Positions 51,636 to 60,493 of a stretch of DNA of 64,000 bases are shown here, in pieces. Made by a program: the position numbers and the translations under genes. Numbering within the stretch: the stretch's first letter is position 1; every line of letters starts with the position of its first letter. The notes under the pieces were generated by a model. That model saw nothing but the letters and a program-made list of their open reading frames with translations, was not told the DNA's origin and did no database searches. Source of the stretch: Actinophytocola sp. Its GTDB lineage: Bacteria > Actinomycetota > Actinomycetes > Mycobacteriales > Pseudonocardiaceae. The stretch spans positions 1 through 64,000 of the forward strand of contig NZ_WHTD01000010.1 of NCBI RefSeq assembly GCF_009379765.1, given 5' to 3'.

Positions 51636-52448
51636 ATGCGGATCGCGGTGGTGCTCTCCGACGGCCATCCCACCGGGGTCGACCCCAAGGCCGCGCTGGC
51701 CGCCGACCTGGCGCTGCTGGCCGCGGCGCGGGACCGGCTGGACGGGGTCACCCTGCGGCACGGCTGGGGCACCGCGCCGCGGTGGAATCCGCAGGTGCTG
51801 ACCACTGCCGCGTACCTGTCCGGGGCTGCCGGACAGCTCGCGGTCACCGTGCACGGGCTGCCGTTGGGCGTGCGCAACCCGATCGAGCTGGCCGAGCAAC
51901 TGGCCACGGTGGACCATGCCTGGAGCGGTCGGACCCGGGCCGGCCTGGCGGTCGGCACGCCGGCCGAGTGCGCCAGCCACGGCATCGACCCGGCGCACGC
52001 GGCCGACCGGTTCGCCGAAGGCCTGCGGCTTCTCCGGTCCATGTGGACGGACGAGACGGTGCGCGGGACCGGGCCCGGCTACGTGTTCGACGAGGTGCGC
52101 CCGACGCTGCGTCCGGTCCAGCCGAGCGGGCCGCCGCTGTCGCTGGCCGCTAAGGACGGCGCCGACGCGGAGACCGCTGCCCGGCTCGGGCTCGGCCTGC
52201 ATGCCGAGCTCGGCCCGAACGGCGAGTGGGAAGGGCTGGTCGGCAGGTACCGGTCCGCCGGCGGATCCGGCGAGCTGAGCCTGACCATCGGCTTCGGTGC
52301 GACCGGCGCGGGCGAGCTGGCCCGGCTGGCGGCGGCCGGGGTGGATCAGGTGGACGTCCGGGTGCGGGCGCCCGGTGCCGACCCGGCCCACGTAATGTCC
52401 ACTGTGGACGAACTGGCCGCGCGCGGCCAGTCGGTCCGGAAGGGCTGA
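51636..52448 (+). CDS. Second, shorter luciferase-like protein
   Basis: A 270-residue luciferase-fold protein (MRIAVVLSDGHPTGVDPKAA, VRNPIELAEQLATVDHAWSG, RTRAGLAVGTPAECASHGID, GYVFDEVRPTLRPVQPSGPP). It starts nine bases after the first gene with TGAGGAG upstream of ATG 51636. At 270 residues it is shorter than the usual 320-350, with much of the C-terminal region trimmed. The two could form a heterodimer, as in luciferase itself. Confidence 0.8.
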   Translation: MRIAVVLSDGHPTGVDPKAALAADLALLAAARDRLDGVTLRHGWGTAPRWNPQVLTTAAYLSGAAGQLAVTVHGLPLGVRNPIELAEQLATVDHAWSGRTRAGLAVGTPAECASHGIDPAHAADRFAEGLRLLRSMWTDETVRGTGPGYVFDEVRPTLRPVQPSGPPLSLAAKDGADAETAARLGLGLHAELGPNGEWEGLVGRYRSAGGSGELSLTIGFGATGAGELARLAAAGVDQVDVRVRAPGADPAHVMSTVDELAARGQSVRKG

Positions 52449-52920
52449 GGGTCGTGGACCCGCCGCCGCTGCCAAGGACGGTGCGGGTCGATCCTGACGA
52501 CCTCCGCGTCGGCGACGGGCACCGATGATCCCCCGGTCACGGTGCGGCTCGAGTCGGTGCCCGGCGCCTGGGATGCCACCTGTCGCTTGGCAAGGCTCCC
52601 AACGCGTCCACCGGTCGGGCCGTGGCCACGTTGATCCGGGTGGTCGGCGAGGCAGTGCCCGGGACCATCGACGTGGCGGTCACCGGCCACGTACGGCCTG
52701 TGCTTCGCCGGAGCTGCCGGGAAAACAGGGCGGGCCGGCACCGCATACCGAGCGCGGCCTGCCGGACTCCCCCAGGTGCGGCACGCTCGATCGGTGGCCA
52801 CCATGACCGGCGCGGCCAGGCTCGCAGCCGAGCACGGACACCGAAGGGCGCCGAAGCCGAACACTGGGGCCGGCAGGTCCGCTCGGCGGTCCGCTCGAGG
52901 TCCTGCGGACCATCCGCAGC
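52449..52920. other. 472-base stretch without an intact gene
   Basis: A GTG frame of 25 codons starts at 52454 right after the luciferase-like gene and stops at 52528. Further coding-like pieces appear in other frames (for example VRLESVPGAWDA near 52545 and AVATLIRVVGEAVPGT near 52621). This looks like a decayed third gene of the plus-strand unit, with several frameshifts. I cannot recognise its family. Confidence 0.4.
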
Positions 52921-53451
52921 TCAGCCATCCGTCTCCACGTCTACCGCCATTGCGGCAAGGAACCGCGACACCGCGAGATAGTAGGCGACCAGGCCGGTCA
53001 GCTCGACCAGCTCGGCATCCGCCAGCCAGCGCAGCACCGCCTTGGTGTGCCGGTCGGTCACCGCGGCGGCGAGCACCGCGTCGGCGTAGTGGATCAGGTC
53101 CCGCTCCCGGTCGGTGAACAGACCACCCGGCGGATCGGTGTGGTCCAGCGCGTCCAGCTGGGCTCGGCTGACTCCGGCGGCCAGCGCGAGCGGGGTGTGG
53201 TGGTGCAGCTCGTATGCCGACCGGGTGCGCGCACCGACCCGGCAGATGATCAGCTCGCGGGTGCGGTCGTCCAGCCGTCCCCGGTAGCGCAGCCGGCTGC
53301 CCAGCTCCAGCCAGGTGCTGGCCAGGGACGGCTCGTGCAGCAACATTCGGTACAGGTTCGGTAACTCACCGTTCCTGGCCTGACCGACAGCGTCGGCGGC
53401 GGCCCGAATCTCCGAGTCGCCGCCAAGGTCTGGGTACTGAATGCGAGCCAC
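52921..53451 (-). CDS. AhpD-like carboxymuconolactone decarboxylase family protein
   Basis: A 176-residue all-helical protein of the CMD family: LASTWLELGSRLRYRGRLDD, RELIICRVGARTRSAYELHH and LAAGVSRAQLDALDHTDP. The AhpD-type CxxC is not complete (one Cys in ELIICRVG, and YELHHHTP replaces the second Cys), so redox activity is doubtful. It is the third gene of the AtuA unit, four bases after its neighbour. GTG 53451 is the start. Confidence 0.83.
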   Translation of the reverse strand: MARIQYPDLGGDSEIRAAADAVGQARNGELPNLYRMLLHEPSLASTWLELGSRLRYRGRLDDRTRELIICRVGARTRSAYELHHHTPLALAAGVSRAQLDALDHTDPPGGLFTDRERDLIHYADAVLAAAVTDRHTKAVLRWLADAELVELTGLVAYYLAVSRFLAAMAVDVETDG

Positions 53452-53455
53452 TCGT

Positions 53456-53770
53456 TCAGCCTTTCTGCTGGTCGAGGTCGATCAACAGCAGACCGTAGGA
53501 CAGGCTCTTGCCATGCGCGTCCAGCTCCAGAGCCGCGGACACCCCGCCGGGCCTCGTTCCGTGCAGGACGAAGTTCAGCCCGCACACGGTCGGCACCTGG
53601 TAGCGGTGCACCTCGCCGGTCACGATGCCGGCGAAATGCGCCGCCACCCGCTCCACGGTCAGCAGCTCGACCAGCAGCGGGTAGTCCTCGTCCCGGTACG
53701 GGAACACGCAGATGTTGGTGATCTCGCCCTTGTCGCCGGCTCGGGCGTGGGCGATCTCGTGCAACAGCAT
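53456..53770 (-). CDS. Small AtuA C-terminal-domain-like protein
   Basis: A 104-residue protein resembling the ferredoxin-fold tail of AtuA proteins: LHEIAHARAGDKGEITNICV, YPLLVELLTVERVAAHFAGI, VPTVCGLNFVLHGTRPGGVS and DAHGKSLSYGLLLIDLD. In many relatives this domain is the C-terminus of a single AtuA polypeptide; here it is a separate gene next to the large one. AGGAGA precedes ATG 53770. Confidence 0.8.
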   Translation of the reverse strand: MLLHEIAHARAGDKGEITNICVFPYRDEDYPLLVELLTVERVAAHFAGIVTGEVHRYQVPTVCGLNFVLHGTRPGGVSAALELDAHGKSLSYGLLLIDLDQQKG

Positions 53771-53793
53771 GGCCGATCTCCTCAGCAGCGGAA

Positions 53794-55140
53794 TCAGGTG
53801 GTCGCCGTGTGCAGGGTGGTGTGCACGAGCGAGCGCGGGATCGAGGTGGAACGCACCGAGACCACGGCCCGGGCCGAGGACCGCTTGCCGGCCCCGCCGG
53901 CCGGGCCGGTGATGGTCAGCGCCTCCACCTCGGCCCCGACGATCGCCGCCGCGCGCTCGGTCGCCGTCCGCGCGGCGATGCGCAGCCGGACTTCGAACGG
54001 CTCGGGCGGCTCGGCCCGGCGGGCGATCGGGCCGAGCACAGAGTCGTACCCGATGAACTCGGTGCGCAGACCCGTGTAGTGCACGCCCTGGCGGTCCAGC
54101 CGGTCCCGGACGATCTCGGCGCTCAGCCTGGCTCGGCTCAGCGCGCCCGGCCCGGCGTAGGACATCTCGCCCTCGCCGATGAATCCGTCCCGGACGCCCA
54201 TCACCACCTTGAGCTCGTCCGGCCGGACCCGGCCGGATCCGCCGGAGACGGCCACCCGGTCCTGGCCGGCCGGCGCCAGCGCCGCCCTGGAGAAGTCGGC
54301 GGTGACGTCCGGGGTCAGGTACGCCGCCGGATCGTGGATCTCATAGAGCAACTGTTCCTTGCAGGTGCGCTCCGACACCTGCCCACCGGTCCCGGGTGTC
54401 TTGCAGACCACCGCGGTGCCGTCCGGGTCCACCTCGGCGATCGGCATGCCGATGCCGGTCAGGTCGGGCACGTCCTTGCGGCCGGGTTCGGCGAAGTAGC
54501 CACCGGTCACGCTGGAGCCGCACTCCAGCAGGTGGCCGACCATGGTGCCGCGGCCGAGGCGGTGCCAGTCGTCCGCGGCCCAACCGAACTCGTGCATGAG
54601 CGGGGCGACGAACAGCGACGGATCGGCGATCCGGCCGGCCAGCACCACCCGGCAGCCGGCCCGCAGCGCGGGCAGCAACGCGTCCGCGCCGAGGTAGGCG
54701 TGCGCCCAGTCCACCTCGCCGAGTGCTTCGCCGATCGGCTGGCCGGTCTCCCACACGGTGCGGTCCAGGCCGTCGAGCTGCTCGAGTACGTTGTCGCCGT
54801 CGACCGCGCCGATCAGCATCCCGGTCAGACCGAGCCGGCCGGCGATCTCCACGGTCGCGTCCAGCGCGCCACGCGGGTTGGCCGCGCCGAGGTTGGAGAC
54901 CAGCGTGGTTCCCCTGGCACAGGTGGGCAGCAGGGTCTCCATCCTGGTCCGCAGCCCGGCGTCGTAACCGAGCGACGGATCCCGCCGCTTCCTCGCATAG
55001 GCCAGCGCCAGGGTTCGCTCCGCCAGGCACTCCAGCACCAGGTAGTCCAGGTCGCCGCGCTCGGCCAGTTCGGCCGCGGCCTCCAGTCGATCCCCCGCGT
55101 ATCCGGCGCCGCATCCGATCCGCACCACGCCGGCCGTCAC
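53794..55140 (-). CDS. Acyclic terpene utilisation AtuA-like protein (DUF1446)
   Basis: A 448-residue protein of the AtuA/DUF1446 family. It shows RIGCGAGYAGDRLEAAAELA at the start, DYLVLECLAERTLALAYAR, TLVSNLGAANPRGALDATVE and LAGRIADPSLFVAPLMHEFG. The family is needed for acyclic terpene or similar acid breakdown in Pseudomonas, and its chemistry is unclear. GTG 55140 is the likely start, with a TATA-type element 21-44 bases upstream. It probably forms a complex with the small protein encoded next. Confidence 0.85.
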   Translation of the reverse strand: MTAGVVRIGCGAGYAGDRLEAAAELAERGDLDYLVLECLAERTLALAYARKRRDPSLGYDAGLRTRMETLLPTCARGTTLVSNLGAANPRGALDATVEIAGRLGLTGMLIGAVDGDNVLEQLDGLDRTVWETGQPIGEALGEVDWAHAYLGADALLPALRAGCRVVLAGRIADPSLFVAPLMHEFGWAADDWHRLGRGTMVGHLLECGSSVTGGYFAEPGRKDVPDLTGIGMPIAEVDPDGTAVVCKTPGTGGQVSERTCKEQLLYEIHDPAAYLTPDVTADFSRAALAPAGQDRVAVSGGSGRVRPDELKVVMGVRDGFIGEGEMSYAGPGALSRARLSAEIVRDRLDRQGVHYTGLRTEFIGYDSVLGPIARRAEPPEPFEVRLRIAARTATERAAAIVGAEVEALTITGPAGGAGKRSSARAVVSVRSTSIPRSLVHTTLHTATT

Positions 55141-55160
55141 TGCTCTTCGCCCTTCATGAG

Positions 55161-55184
55161 ATTTAATCTATCGTATATCTTTGG
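55161..55184. promoter_or_regulatory. TATA-type element before the AtuA unit
   Basis: ATTTAATCTATCGTATATCT (55161-55180) lies 21-44 bases before GTG 55140. AATCTATCGTATATC is nearly the same as the reverse strand of the element at 16133-16152. It is the rightmost member of the set; none occurs in the last 9 kb. Confidence 0.5.
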
Positions 55185-55188
55185 AGTT

Positions 55189-55275
55189 CAGGAGGGTCAT
55201 GTCGCGCTCGATCCGGACTCCGAGATCATCACCGCCGCCGAGGCCCTGCTCGCCGACGTCCTGCCCTCCGAAGCC
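55189..55275 (+). pseudogene. IS1182-type transposase remnant
   Basis: A frame reads GHVALDPDSEIITAAEALLA followed by DVLPSE. The motif GH-AxDPDSEIITAT is characteristic of IS1182-family transposases, and AAEALLAD fits a point some 15 residues further on, so an internal deletion is likely. Nothing else of the element is visible. Bases 55276-55393 hold no gene. Confidence 0.45.
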
Positions 55276-55393
55276 GGACGACGATGGATGACCGCCGACG
55301 ACAAGCCTCCAGATCGGCGTCGTCTACCTCCATCCGCATCCCCACCATGGCCTGCGGTTGTGCTCGAGCCGGATCTGCTGTGCTCCCGCCCTG

Positions 55394-56149
55394 CTACTGG
55401 GCAGGCGCCGTCTTCGCGAGATAGACGGTGGCAGTCGCCTCGCGCTGCTGCAGCGGGTTGTCGAAGCGGACGATCTCCGCCCGCGCCTCCTCGAAGGTCT
55501 GCGCGAGCGCCGAGGTGAACTCCGCGTCCGGCGGGTCATTCGACCACAGCGCGAACACCCCACCCGGGTGCAGTCGTGCACCGAGACGCCGCAGGCCAGC
55601 AGGCAGGTACAGATCGGCGTGGCCGGGATGAAGGAGATGGCGCGGCGAATGGTCGATATCGACGACAATGGCGTGCCAGAGCCGTTCGGGCACCATCGGC
55701 TCCACCGCGGGGTCGAACCCGGCACCAGAACGCAGCATCGCGAAGAAATCGCCATGAACCAGGCGGCACCGTGGATCGGCCGTCAATTCCGCGCCAGCAG
55801 GAATCAACCCGCGCTCGTGCCACTCGATCACCTCGCCCAGCGCGTCGACGACGACCACGCGGCGCACGGCCGGGTTCTCCAGCACCGCCTGCGCCGTGTA
55901 GCCAAGACCGAGCCCGCCGACGACCACATCCAGCGGCGTGGGCGCCAGCTCCGCAAGCGCGAAACGCGCCAACTCCACCTCGGCGACCGTGAACAGGCTC
56001 GACATCAGAAAGTCGTCATTCAGCTTGATCTCATGCACGTCTCTACCGACAACGGGATCCCACCGCCGCCGCAGAACGAGCTCCCCCAACGGCGTCACCC
56101 GCCAATCAAGCTCCTCGAACCGCGCACTCACCCGATGCCCGTCACGCAT
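55394..56149 (-). CDS. Spermidine synthase-like methyltransferase-fold protein
   Basis: A 251-residue protein with a spermine/spermidine synthase-like Rossmann domain. The cofactor site is DVVVGGLGLGYTAQAVLENP, followed by RRVVVVDALGEVIEWHERGL and RLVHGDFFAMLR. HAIVVDIDHSPRHLLHPGHA carries the Asp near the aminopropyl donor site. The N-terminal beta hairpin domain is short. ATG 56149 follows GGGGGTGAG. Such stand-alone proteins often act on substrates other than putrescine. Confidence 0.8.
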   Translation of the reverse strand: MRDGHRVSARFEELDWRVTPLGELVLRRRWDPVVGRDVHEIKLNDDFLMSSLFTVAEVELARFALAELAPTPLDVVVGGLGLGYTAQAVLENPAVRRVVVVDALGEVIEWHERGLIPAGAELTADPRCRLVHGDFFAMLRSGAGFDPAVEPMVPERLWHAIVVDIDHSPRHLLHPGHADLYLPAGLRRLGARLHPGGVFALWSNDPPDAEFTSALAQTFEEARAEIVRFDNPLQQREATATVYLAKTAPAQ

Positions 56150-56562
56150 GAACTCACCCCCGCACGATAGCCACCCGTCATCGCCGGAGTGACGGTGGCA
56201 CGCACACCCACGCCTCGCCGGCCGGGCAGCCTCCCGGGCAGCAGCCGCCGGGTGGCCACCAGCCGGTGGACGGGACCGGGAGCCCCGCTCCTCAGGGATC
56301 GGCCAGCGTTCCTGGGCCTCGGCACGTTCGCGCTCGCCGCCGTCATGGCTTTCACCAAACCCGGACGCCGGTGAGACGTTGCACCCCATCAGCGTCCCGT
56401 TGACCGGTATCGGCATGCTGCTCATCGGAGTCGCCACCACTTCACACCGGACATTGGCGCGGCTTTCGGCGCTTCACCCCGCTGGATCACACGTGGCTCA
56501 TCCGCAACACTGCACTGTGGACCAACCCGGGGTGAGGTCGGGGCCGACCAGCGAGGAGCCGG
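56150..56562. other. 413-base gap without a supported gene
   Basis: A plus-strand frame of 61 codons (56189-56374) ends in RPAFLGLGTFALAAVMAFTK, a possible single membrane helix, but its N-terminal half looks random and it has no good ribosome site. I do not call it. Nothing else is recognised. Confidence 0.35.
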
Positions 56563-58212
56563 TCAGTTCGCGAGTGCGCGGAGGCGGCGTTGGACTTCGT
56601 CGGGGCCGAGTGTGGCGGCGACGGCGTGGAGGTCGGGGCTGCGGGTGGAACCGGTGAGTGCGACCCGGATGAGTTGTGAGGCTTCGCGGATGGACCCGGG
56701 GTAGGCGGCCGGGTTCTTCTTGTATTCCTTGGCGTTGGGGGCGAAGCCGTGTTTCGCAGCGAGCCGGCGGATCTGGTCGAACCATTCCTTGGGGTCCTCG
56801 AGCGGCTGGTGGCCGCCGGCGAAGTCGCCGAGGAACGCCTGGACCAGTTGCGGATCAAGGCCGCCGAGCCGGCGGTCGGCCGGATCCGTGACCGGCGCGA
56901 ACAGCGCGGAGAAGAAGAACCCGTAGGCGGGCCGGAAGTCCGACCATTTCCGCAGGTCTTTGCGGGGGTTCTCCACACCCTCGCCTCGTTCCACGGCCAA
57001 CGCGCGCAGGGCGAGGCCGAGGTTGGCGTCGAGGACTGTGACGATCTCGGAATCGTGGGTGACCGCCCAGGGTCGGAGGGCGTCGAGGATCTGCTCACCG
57101 GAGAGGGTCGCAATGTGATCGGCGGAGATGTCCTCCAGCTTGGCCAAGTCGACCAGAGGCCCGGCGACGCCGCATTCCTGGAGGCGGATCGGCTCGGCGA
57201 GAGCCTCGGACAACGGCAGCTCGGCGAGCCGGCCATTGGCCAGCCCGCGCAGGTAGTACAACACCGCGTCGGCCGGGTAGCCGGCACCGATGTAGAAGTC
57301 GACGCCGGCCTCGGGGTCCTTGCGCTTGGACAGCTTGCGCTTGCCGCCGGAGATCTGCTTCATCAGCGGCGCGATGTGCGCGTACTTCGGTATGTCGAAG
57401 CCGAGGGCATCGAACAGCTGCAGGTGCAGCGGGACCGAGGAGATCCACTCTTCGCCGCGGATGACCAGCGTGGTCCGCATCAAGTGGTCGTCGATGGCGT
57501 GCGCGAAGTGGTAGGTCGGAAGCCGCAGCGGCTGGTCAGAGGACTTGAGGATGACGACATCGTTGCGGTTGGCCTCGTGTTCGAGCTCGCCGCGGATCTC
57601 GTCGACGAACCGCGCGCGCTGCCCGGCCGCGGCGTCGGGGGCGCGGAAGCGCACGACGTAGGGAGTCCCCTTCTCCAGCTCAGCGAGTACGGCGGCCTGG
57701 TTGGCGTCGTGCCAGATCGCCCAGGTGCCGTAGTAGCCGGGTGGGACCTTGGCGGCCTGCTGGCGCTTCGTGATGTCAGCCAGCTCGTCCCGGGTGGCGA
57801 AGCACAGATAGGCCTTGTTCTGGCGCAACAGGTGCCGCACGTAGGTGAGGTAGATCTGCTCGCGGGCGGACTGGTGATACGGCCCGTAGTCGCCGGAGCC
57901 CTCGCCCTCGGTGGGCTCAAGATGGAAGTAGTCGAACGCCCGGTCGAACTGGGCCAACGCGCCTTCGACCTCGCGGGACTGGTCGGTGTCCTCGACCCGC
58001 ACCACGTACCGGCCGCCGGAGCGAGCGGAGATGTCCCGGTCGATCATCGCGACGTACACGCCGCCGATGTGCACGAACCCGGTGGGTGACGGCCCGAACC
58101 GGGTCACTTCGGCACCGGCCGGCAGGTCGCGTGCCGGGTACCACTGTTCCCAATGCTCGGGCTCGGGCAGGTCAGCAGGGAACAACGAGTCGATGACCGC
58201 GTGGTCGAGCAA
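56563..58212 (-). CDS. gltX: Glutamyl-tRNA synthetase, clostridial-like type
   Basis: A 549-residue class I aminoacyl-tRNA synthetase. The HIGH motif is TRFGPSPTGFVHIGGVYVAM near residue 38 and the KMSKS loop is GGKRKLSKRKDPEAGVDFYI near 305; the anticodon-binding helices follow to residue 549. Features such as VRVEDTDQSREVEGALAQFD and GSGDYGPYHQSAREQIYLTY resemble the longer GluRS type of Clostridia more than the usual actinobacterial housekeeping enzyme. TTG 58212 is chosen because GGAGGAG lies just upstream. It is likely a second, acquired synthetase for resistance or for Glu-tRNA supply to a biosynthetic pathway. Confidence 0.88.
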   Translation of the reverse strand: MLDHAVIDSLFPADLPEPEHWEQWYPARDLPAGAEVTRFGPSPTGFVHIGGVYVAMIDRDISARSGGRYVVRVEDTDQSREVEGALAQFDRAFDYFHLEPTEGEGSGDYGPYHQSAREQIYLTYVRHLLRQNKAYLCFATRDELADITKRQQAAKVPPGYYGTWAIWHDANQAAVLAELEKGTPYVVRFRAPDAAAGQRARFVDEIRGELEHEANRNDVVILKSSDQPLRLPTYHFAHAIDDHLMRTTLVIRGEEWISSVPLHLQLFDALGFDIPKYAHIAPLMKQISGGKRKLSKRKDPEAGVDFYIGAGYPADAVLYYLRGLANGRLAELPLSEALAEPIRLQECGVAGPLVDLAKLEDISADHIATLSGEQILDALRPWAVTHDSEIVTVLDANLGLALRALAVERGEGVENPRKDLRKWSDFRPAYGFFFSALFAPVTDPADRRLGGLDPQLVQAFLGDFAGGHQPLEDPKEWFDQIRRLAAKHGFAPNAKEYKKNPAAYPGSIREASQLIRVALTGSTRSPDLHAVAATLGPDEVQRRLRALAN

Positions 58213-58577
58213 CGCTTCTCCTCCGCAGGGCGTGCGGGTCGCACGCCACAGTGTTGACAACCCAACAGGTGCCGCGTCGATTCTGCCTGGTTGGCTACGT
58301 TGCCAGGTGCCGGGGCCGTGAGCGGACAGGACCCGCTCAGCGGGAGTCAGCCCAGGTCGTCCACGGCGACGGTAGCCTCGTCCGGGGCCCGTCGAGCGCC
58401 CGGACACCACCGAATGACCGCCACCAGCACAACGACTGCTCTTCGCGCACCGGCTTGTACAACCACGTCCACGAGCAACTGCGACGAACGGGTGGACAAC
58501 AAGGGCCGACCAGCAAAGATCGAACACGTGTTCGATGGTGGCTCGTCGGCGGGACCGAGATCGCGCCAGGCCGTCCA
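58213..58577 (-). promoter_or_regulatory. Leader region of gltX with a GC hairpin at 58229-58247
   Basis: GGCGTGCG and CGCACGCC form a perfect eight-pair stem with a three-base loop (58229-58247), ending just before the GGAGGAG ribosome site. It could control ribosome access. I searched by eye for a T-box consensus further upstream and did not find a convincing one. No gene is seen in these 365 bases. Confidence 0.4.
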
Positions 58578-58806
58578 TTACCTGGTGGTCGTGTGGCGCA
58601 TGGCTTGTTCGGTGATGGCCTGGGCGCGGGCTGCGCCGATGCGGTCGCCGGTGTCGCGGTGGATGGTCAGGGCCTGCTCGGCGAGTTCGAGGGCCCGCCC
58701 GGCGTCGCGGTCCAGGTGGATCACGGCGAGGGCGGTGAGGGCGTCGCCCTCGAGGACCCGAAAGTGTGCCCGCCGGGCGATCGCCAGCCAGCGTCCTGTT
58801 CCTGAT
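58578..58806 (-). pseudogene. C-terminal TPR remnant of a large regulator-type protein
   Basis: The frame reads RVLEGDALTALAVIHLDRDA, GRALELAEQALTIHRDTGDR and IGAARAQAITEQAMRHT before a TAA stop. This is a typical last TPR pair of the SARP/NB-ARC/LuxR-type regulators of actinomycetes. The upstream side is closed by an in-frame stop, so only about 70 codons are left. A plus-strand hydrophobic frame nearby (FLITIVALIGYLSMGSR, 58797-58850) may be part of another lost gene. Confidence 0.5.
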
Positions 58807-58876
58807 CACCATCGTCGCCCTCATCGGCTACCTGTCCATGGGCTCGCGGCCCAGCGCCGCCGCCGTCCCGATGCGG

Positions 58877-59435
58877 CTACGGGGTGACCACCGCGCGCAG
58901 GAGCTCCTGCGGGTCGTCGATGCATTCGCCGGTCCACACGATCGAGCTCACCGCGAGCACCGCCGGGACGACGACCAGGATGCGTGCATGCACGCGGGTG
59001 TCGAGCAACGCGGCCACCCGCGGAGGCACCTCACCCGAGCGCGAGCCGACGTGCAGTGCGCCCGCCGACGCCGAGGCGCCTGCCTGCGCGCAGCGCGACG
59101 GTGCCAATCGCGCTGGGCCACCTGCCGCCTGTCGCTCAGCGCGTCAGCCGCCGCCTCGTCGGCCGCGCGCTCGACCAGAGATTCGACGTGCCGGACCATC
59201 GGCGCGAGCAGCGGGTGGATCGCCGACGCGCGCCGGGCCAGCCCCACCAGATCATGGTGGCGACCCTCGAGATGGCACCGCTCGTGGGCGATCGTCGCGG
59301 CGTACCGGCCGGCGTCGAGCGCGACGCGCATCCCGGTGGTGACCACGATCCGCGCAGGCCCGGCGGCGAACGCGTCGACGCCCTCAGTCGGCACCAGCAC
59401 GACCTGTGGGTGGATACGGTCTCGTGGCCCGCATT
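58877..59435 (-). pseudogene. M56 family metallopeptidase, truncated with frameshifts
   Basis: The pieces, in order, are VVLVPTEGVDAFAAGPARIV, TIAHERCHLEGRHHDLVGLA (HExxH zinc site as HERCH), VERAADEAAADALSDRRQVA in one frame, AIGTVALRAGRRLGVGGRTA in the next, and EVPPRVAALLDTRVHARILV with a last helix in a third. Two frameshifts (near 59118 and 59050) and loss of the N-terminal membrane half make it inactive. M56 proteins (BlaR1-like) usually pair with a BlaI repressor, which is absent. The next 296 bases to the MgtC gene show no gene. Confidence 0.65.
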
Positions 59436-59732
59436 AGGCGCTTGCTGGAAGGCCGACTGATTCCGATCGTCGACGTGGTGTCGGAGGAACTGGACGGGGT
59501 GGCGGTTGAGGAGAGAGGCCGGTGGCCACACGTCGGCACCGGCGACCTCGGGCGCGCTCATCTCGGGCAGCGACGGCGCTTGCCGGCGGTCGTGGTGTTG
59601 GGAGGAACTGCGGCCGGTCGCGCGCGGCGGCACCTGCAGCCCACCGGGTCCTGACGGTGGTCCGGCGCCGAAGTCGGCGAACGCGCCGCTGGTGACGAGC
59701 GGCGTGCCAGGAGCACGTCGCCTGCGCCGGAC

Positions 59733-60455
59733 CTACAGCGCCATGTCGTTGGCGTCGTCACCGAACACCGTGAGCACGCCGTCGACGTCGACCAGCGCAG
59801 CGATGAGGTCGTTGACGGACCCGCTGCCCTGCACGCTGAACCACACCGTCACCGTGCGCGCGCCGCGTTTCTCACCGTGCTGGTCCACGGACACCTCGCC
59901 GACGGAGACGTTGCCCCCCGTGCATTCAGCAAGTACCAGCCGCAACACTCCCCGACCATCCACATAGGTCAGCCGGATCCGGGACGACGCGTACTCGGAA
60001 CGCGGCAGCCGAGCGGCGAGCGGCGCAAAACCGAACACGACCACGAAATGCCCCGCGGTCACCGCAATCGCGAGCAGCCACAGCCCGGCACCGGCGGCCA
60101 TCCCGACCGCCGAGGTCAACCAGACCACCGCGGCCGTGGTCAAGCCGCGCACAGCGTCGCGCCGGACGAAGATCAGCCCACCGCCGATGAACCCGATCCC
60201 GGAGACGATCTGCGCGGCGACCCGCGACGGGTCGAGCGTGACGTGCTCACCGAGCACGTCGAAGAACCCGTACTTGGACACCAACATGATCAGCGCCGAG
60301 GCGAACCCGACCAGAGTGTGCGTGCGCAGCCCGGCGCTCTTCTGCCGGACCTCACGCTCCAACCCGATCGCCGCCGACAACACCAACGCCAGGCCCAACT
60401 CCGCTATCTGCGACCAGCCCTGACCGGCGGCCTCACCCGACGACGGCAGTGCCAT
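59733..60455 (-). CDS. MgtC/SapB family membrane protein
   Basis: A 240-residue protein. Five N-terminal helices carry the MgtC motifs LGLALVLSAAIGLEREVRQK, SAGLRTHTLVGFASALIMLV and IVSGIGFIGGGLIFVRRDAV. The C-terminal 90 residues form a soluble ACT-like domain (RIRLTYVDGRGVLRLVLAEC to DVDGVLTVFGDD). Such proteins affect magnesium homeostasis or ATP synthase activity. ATG 60455 is the start. It stands alone between decayed genes. Confidence 0.87.
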   Translation of the reverse strand: MALPSSGEAAGQGWSQIAELGLALVLSAAIGLEREVRQKSAGLRTHTLVGFASALIMLVSKYGFFDVLGEHVTLDPSRVAAQIVSGIGFIGGGLIFVRRDAVRGLTTAAVVWLTSAVGMAAGAGLWLLAIAVTAGHFVVVFGFAPLAARLPRSEYASSRIRLTYVDGRGVLRLVLAECTGGNVSVGEVSVDQHGEKRGARTVTVWFSVQGSGSVNDLIAALVDVDGVLTVFGDDANDMAL

Positions 60456-60493
60456 CGCCCCAGGCTAGCCGCTCGCCACCGCGAGCTCTGATC

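Noticed and set aside
56189..56374. 61-codon plus-strand frame with a possible membrane helix
   Set aside because: No ribosome site, random N-terminal half and no neighbour that supports it.
58213..58577. T-box riboswitch upstream of the glutamyl-tRNA synthetase
   Set aside because: A hairpin exists, but the conserved T-box core was not found on either strand by eye, so I only report a leader hairpin.
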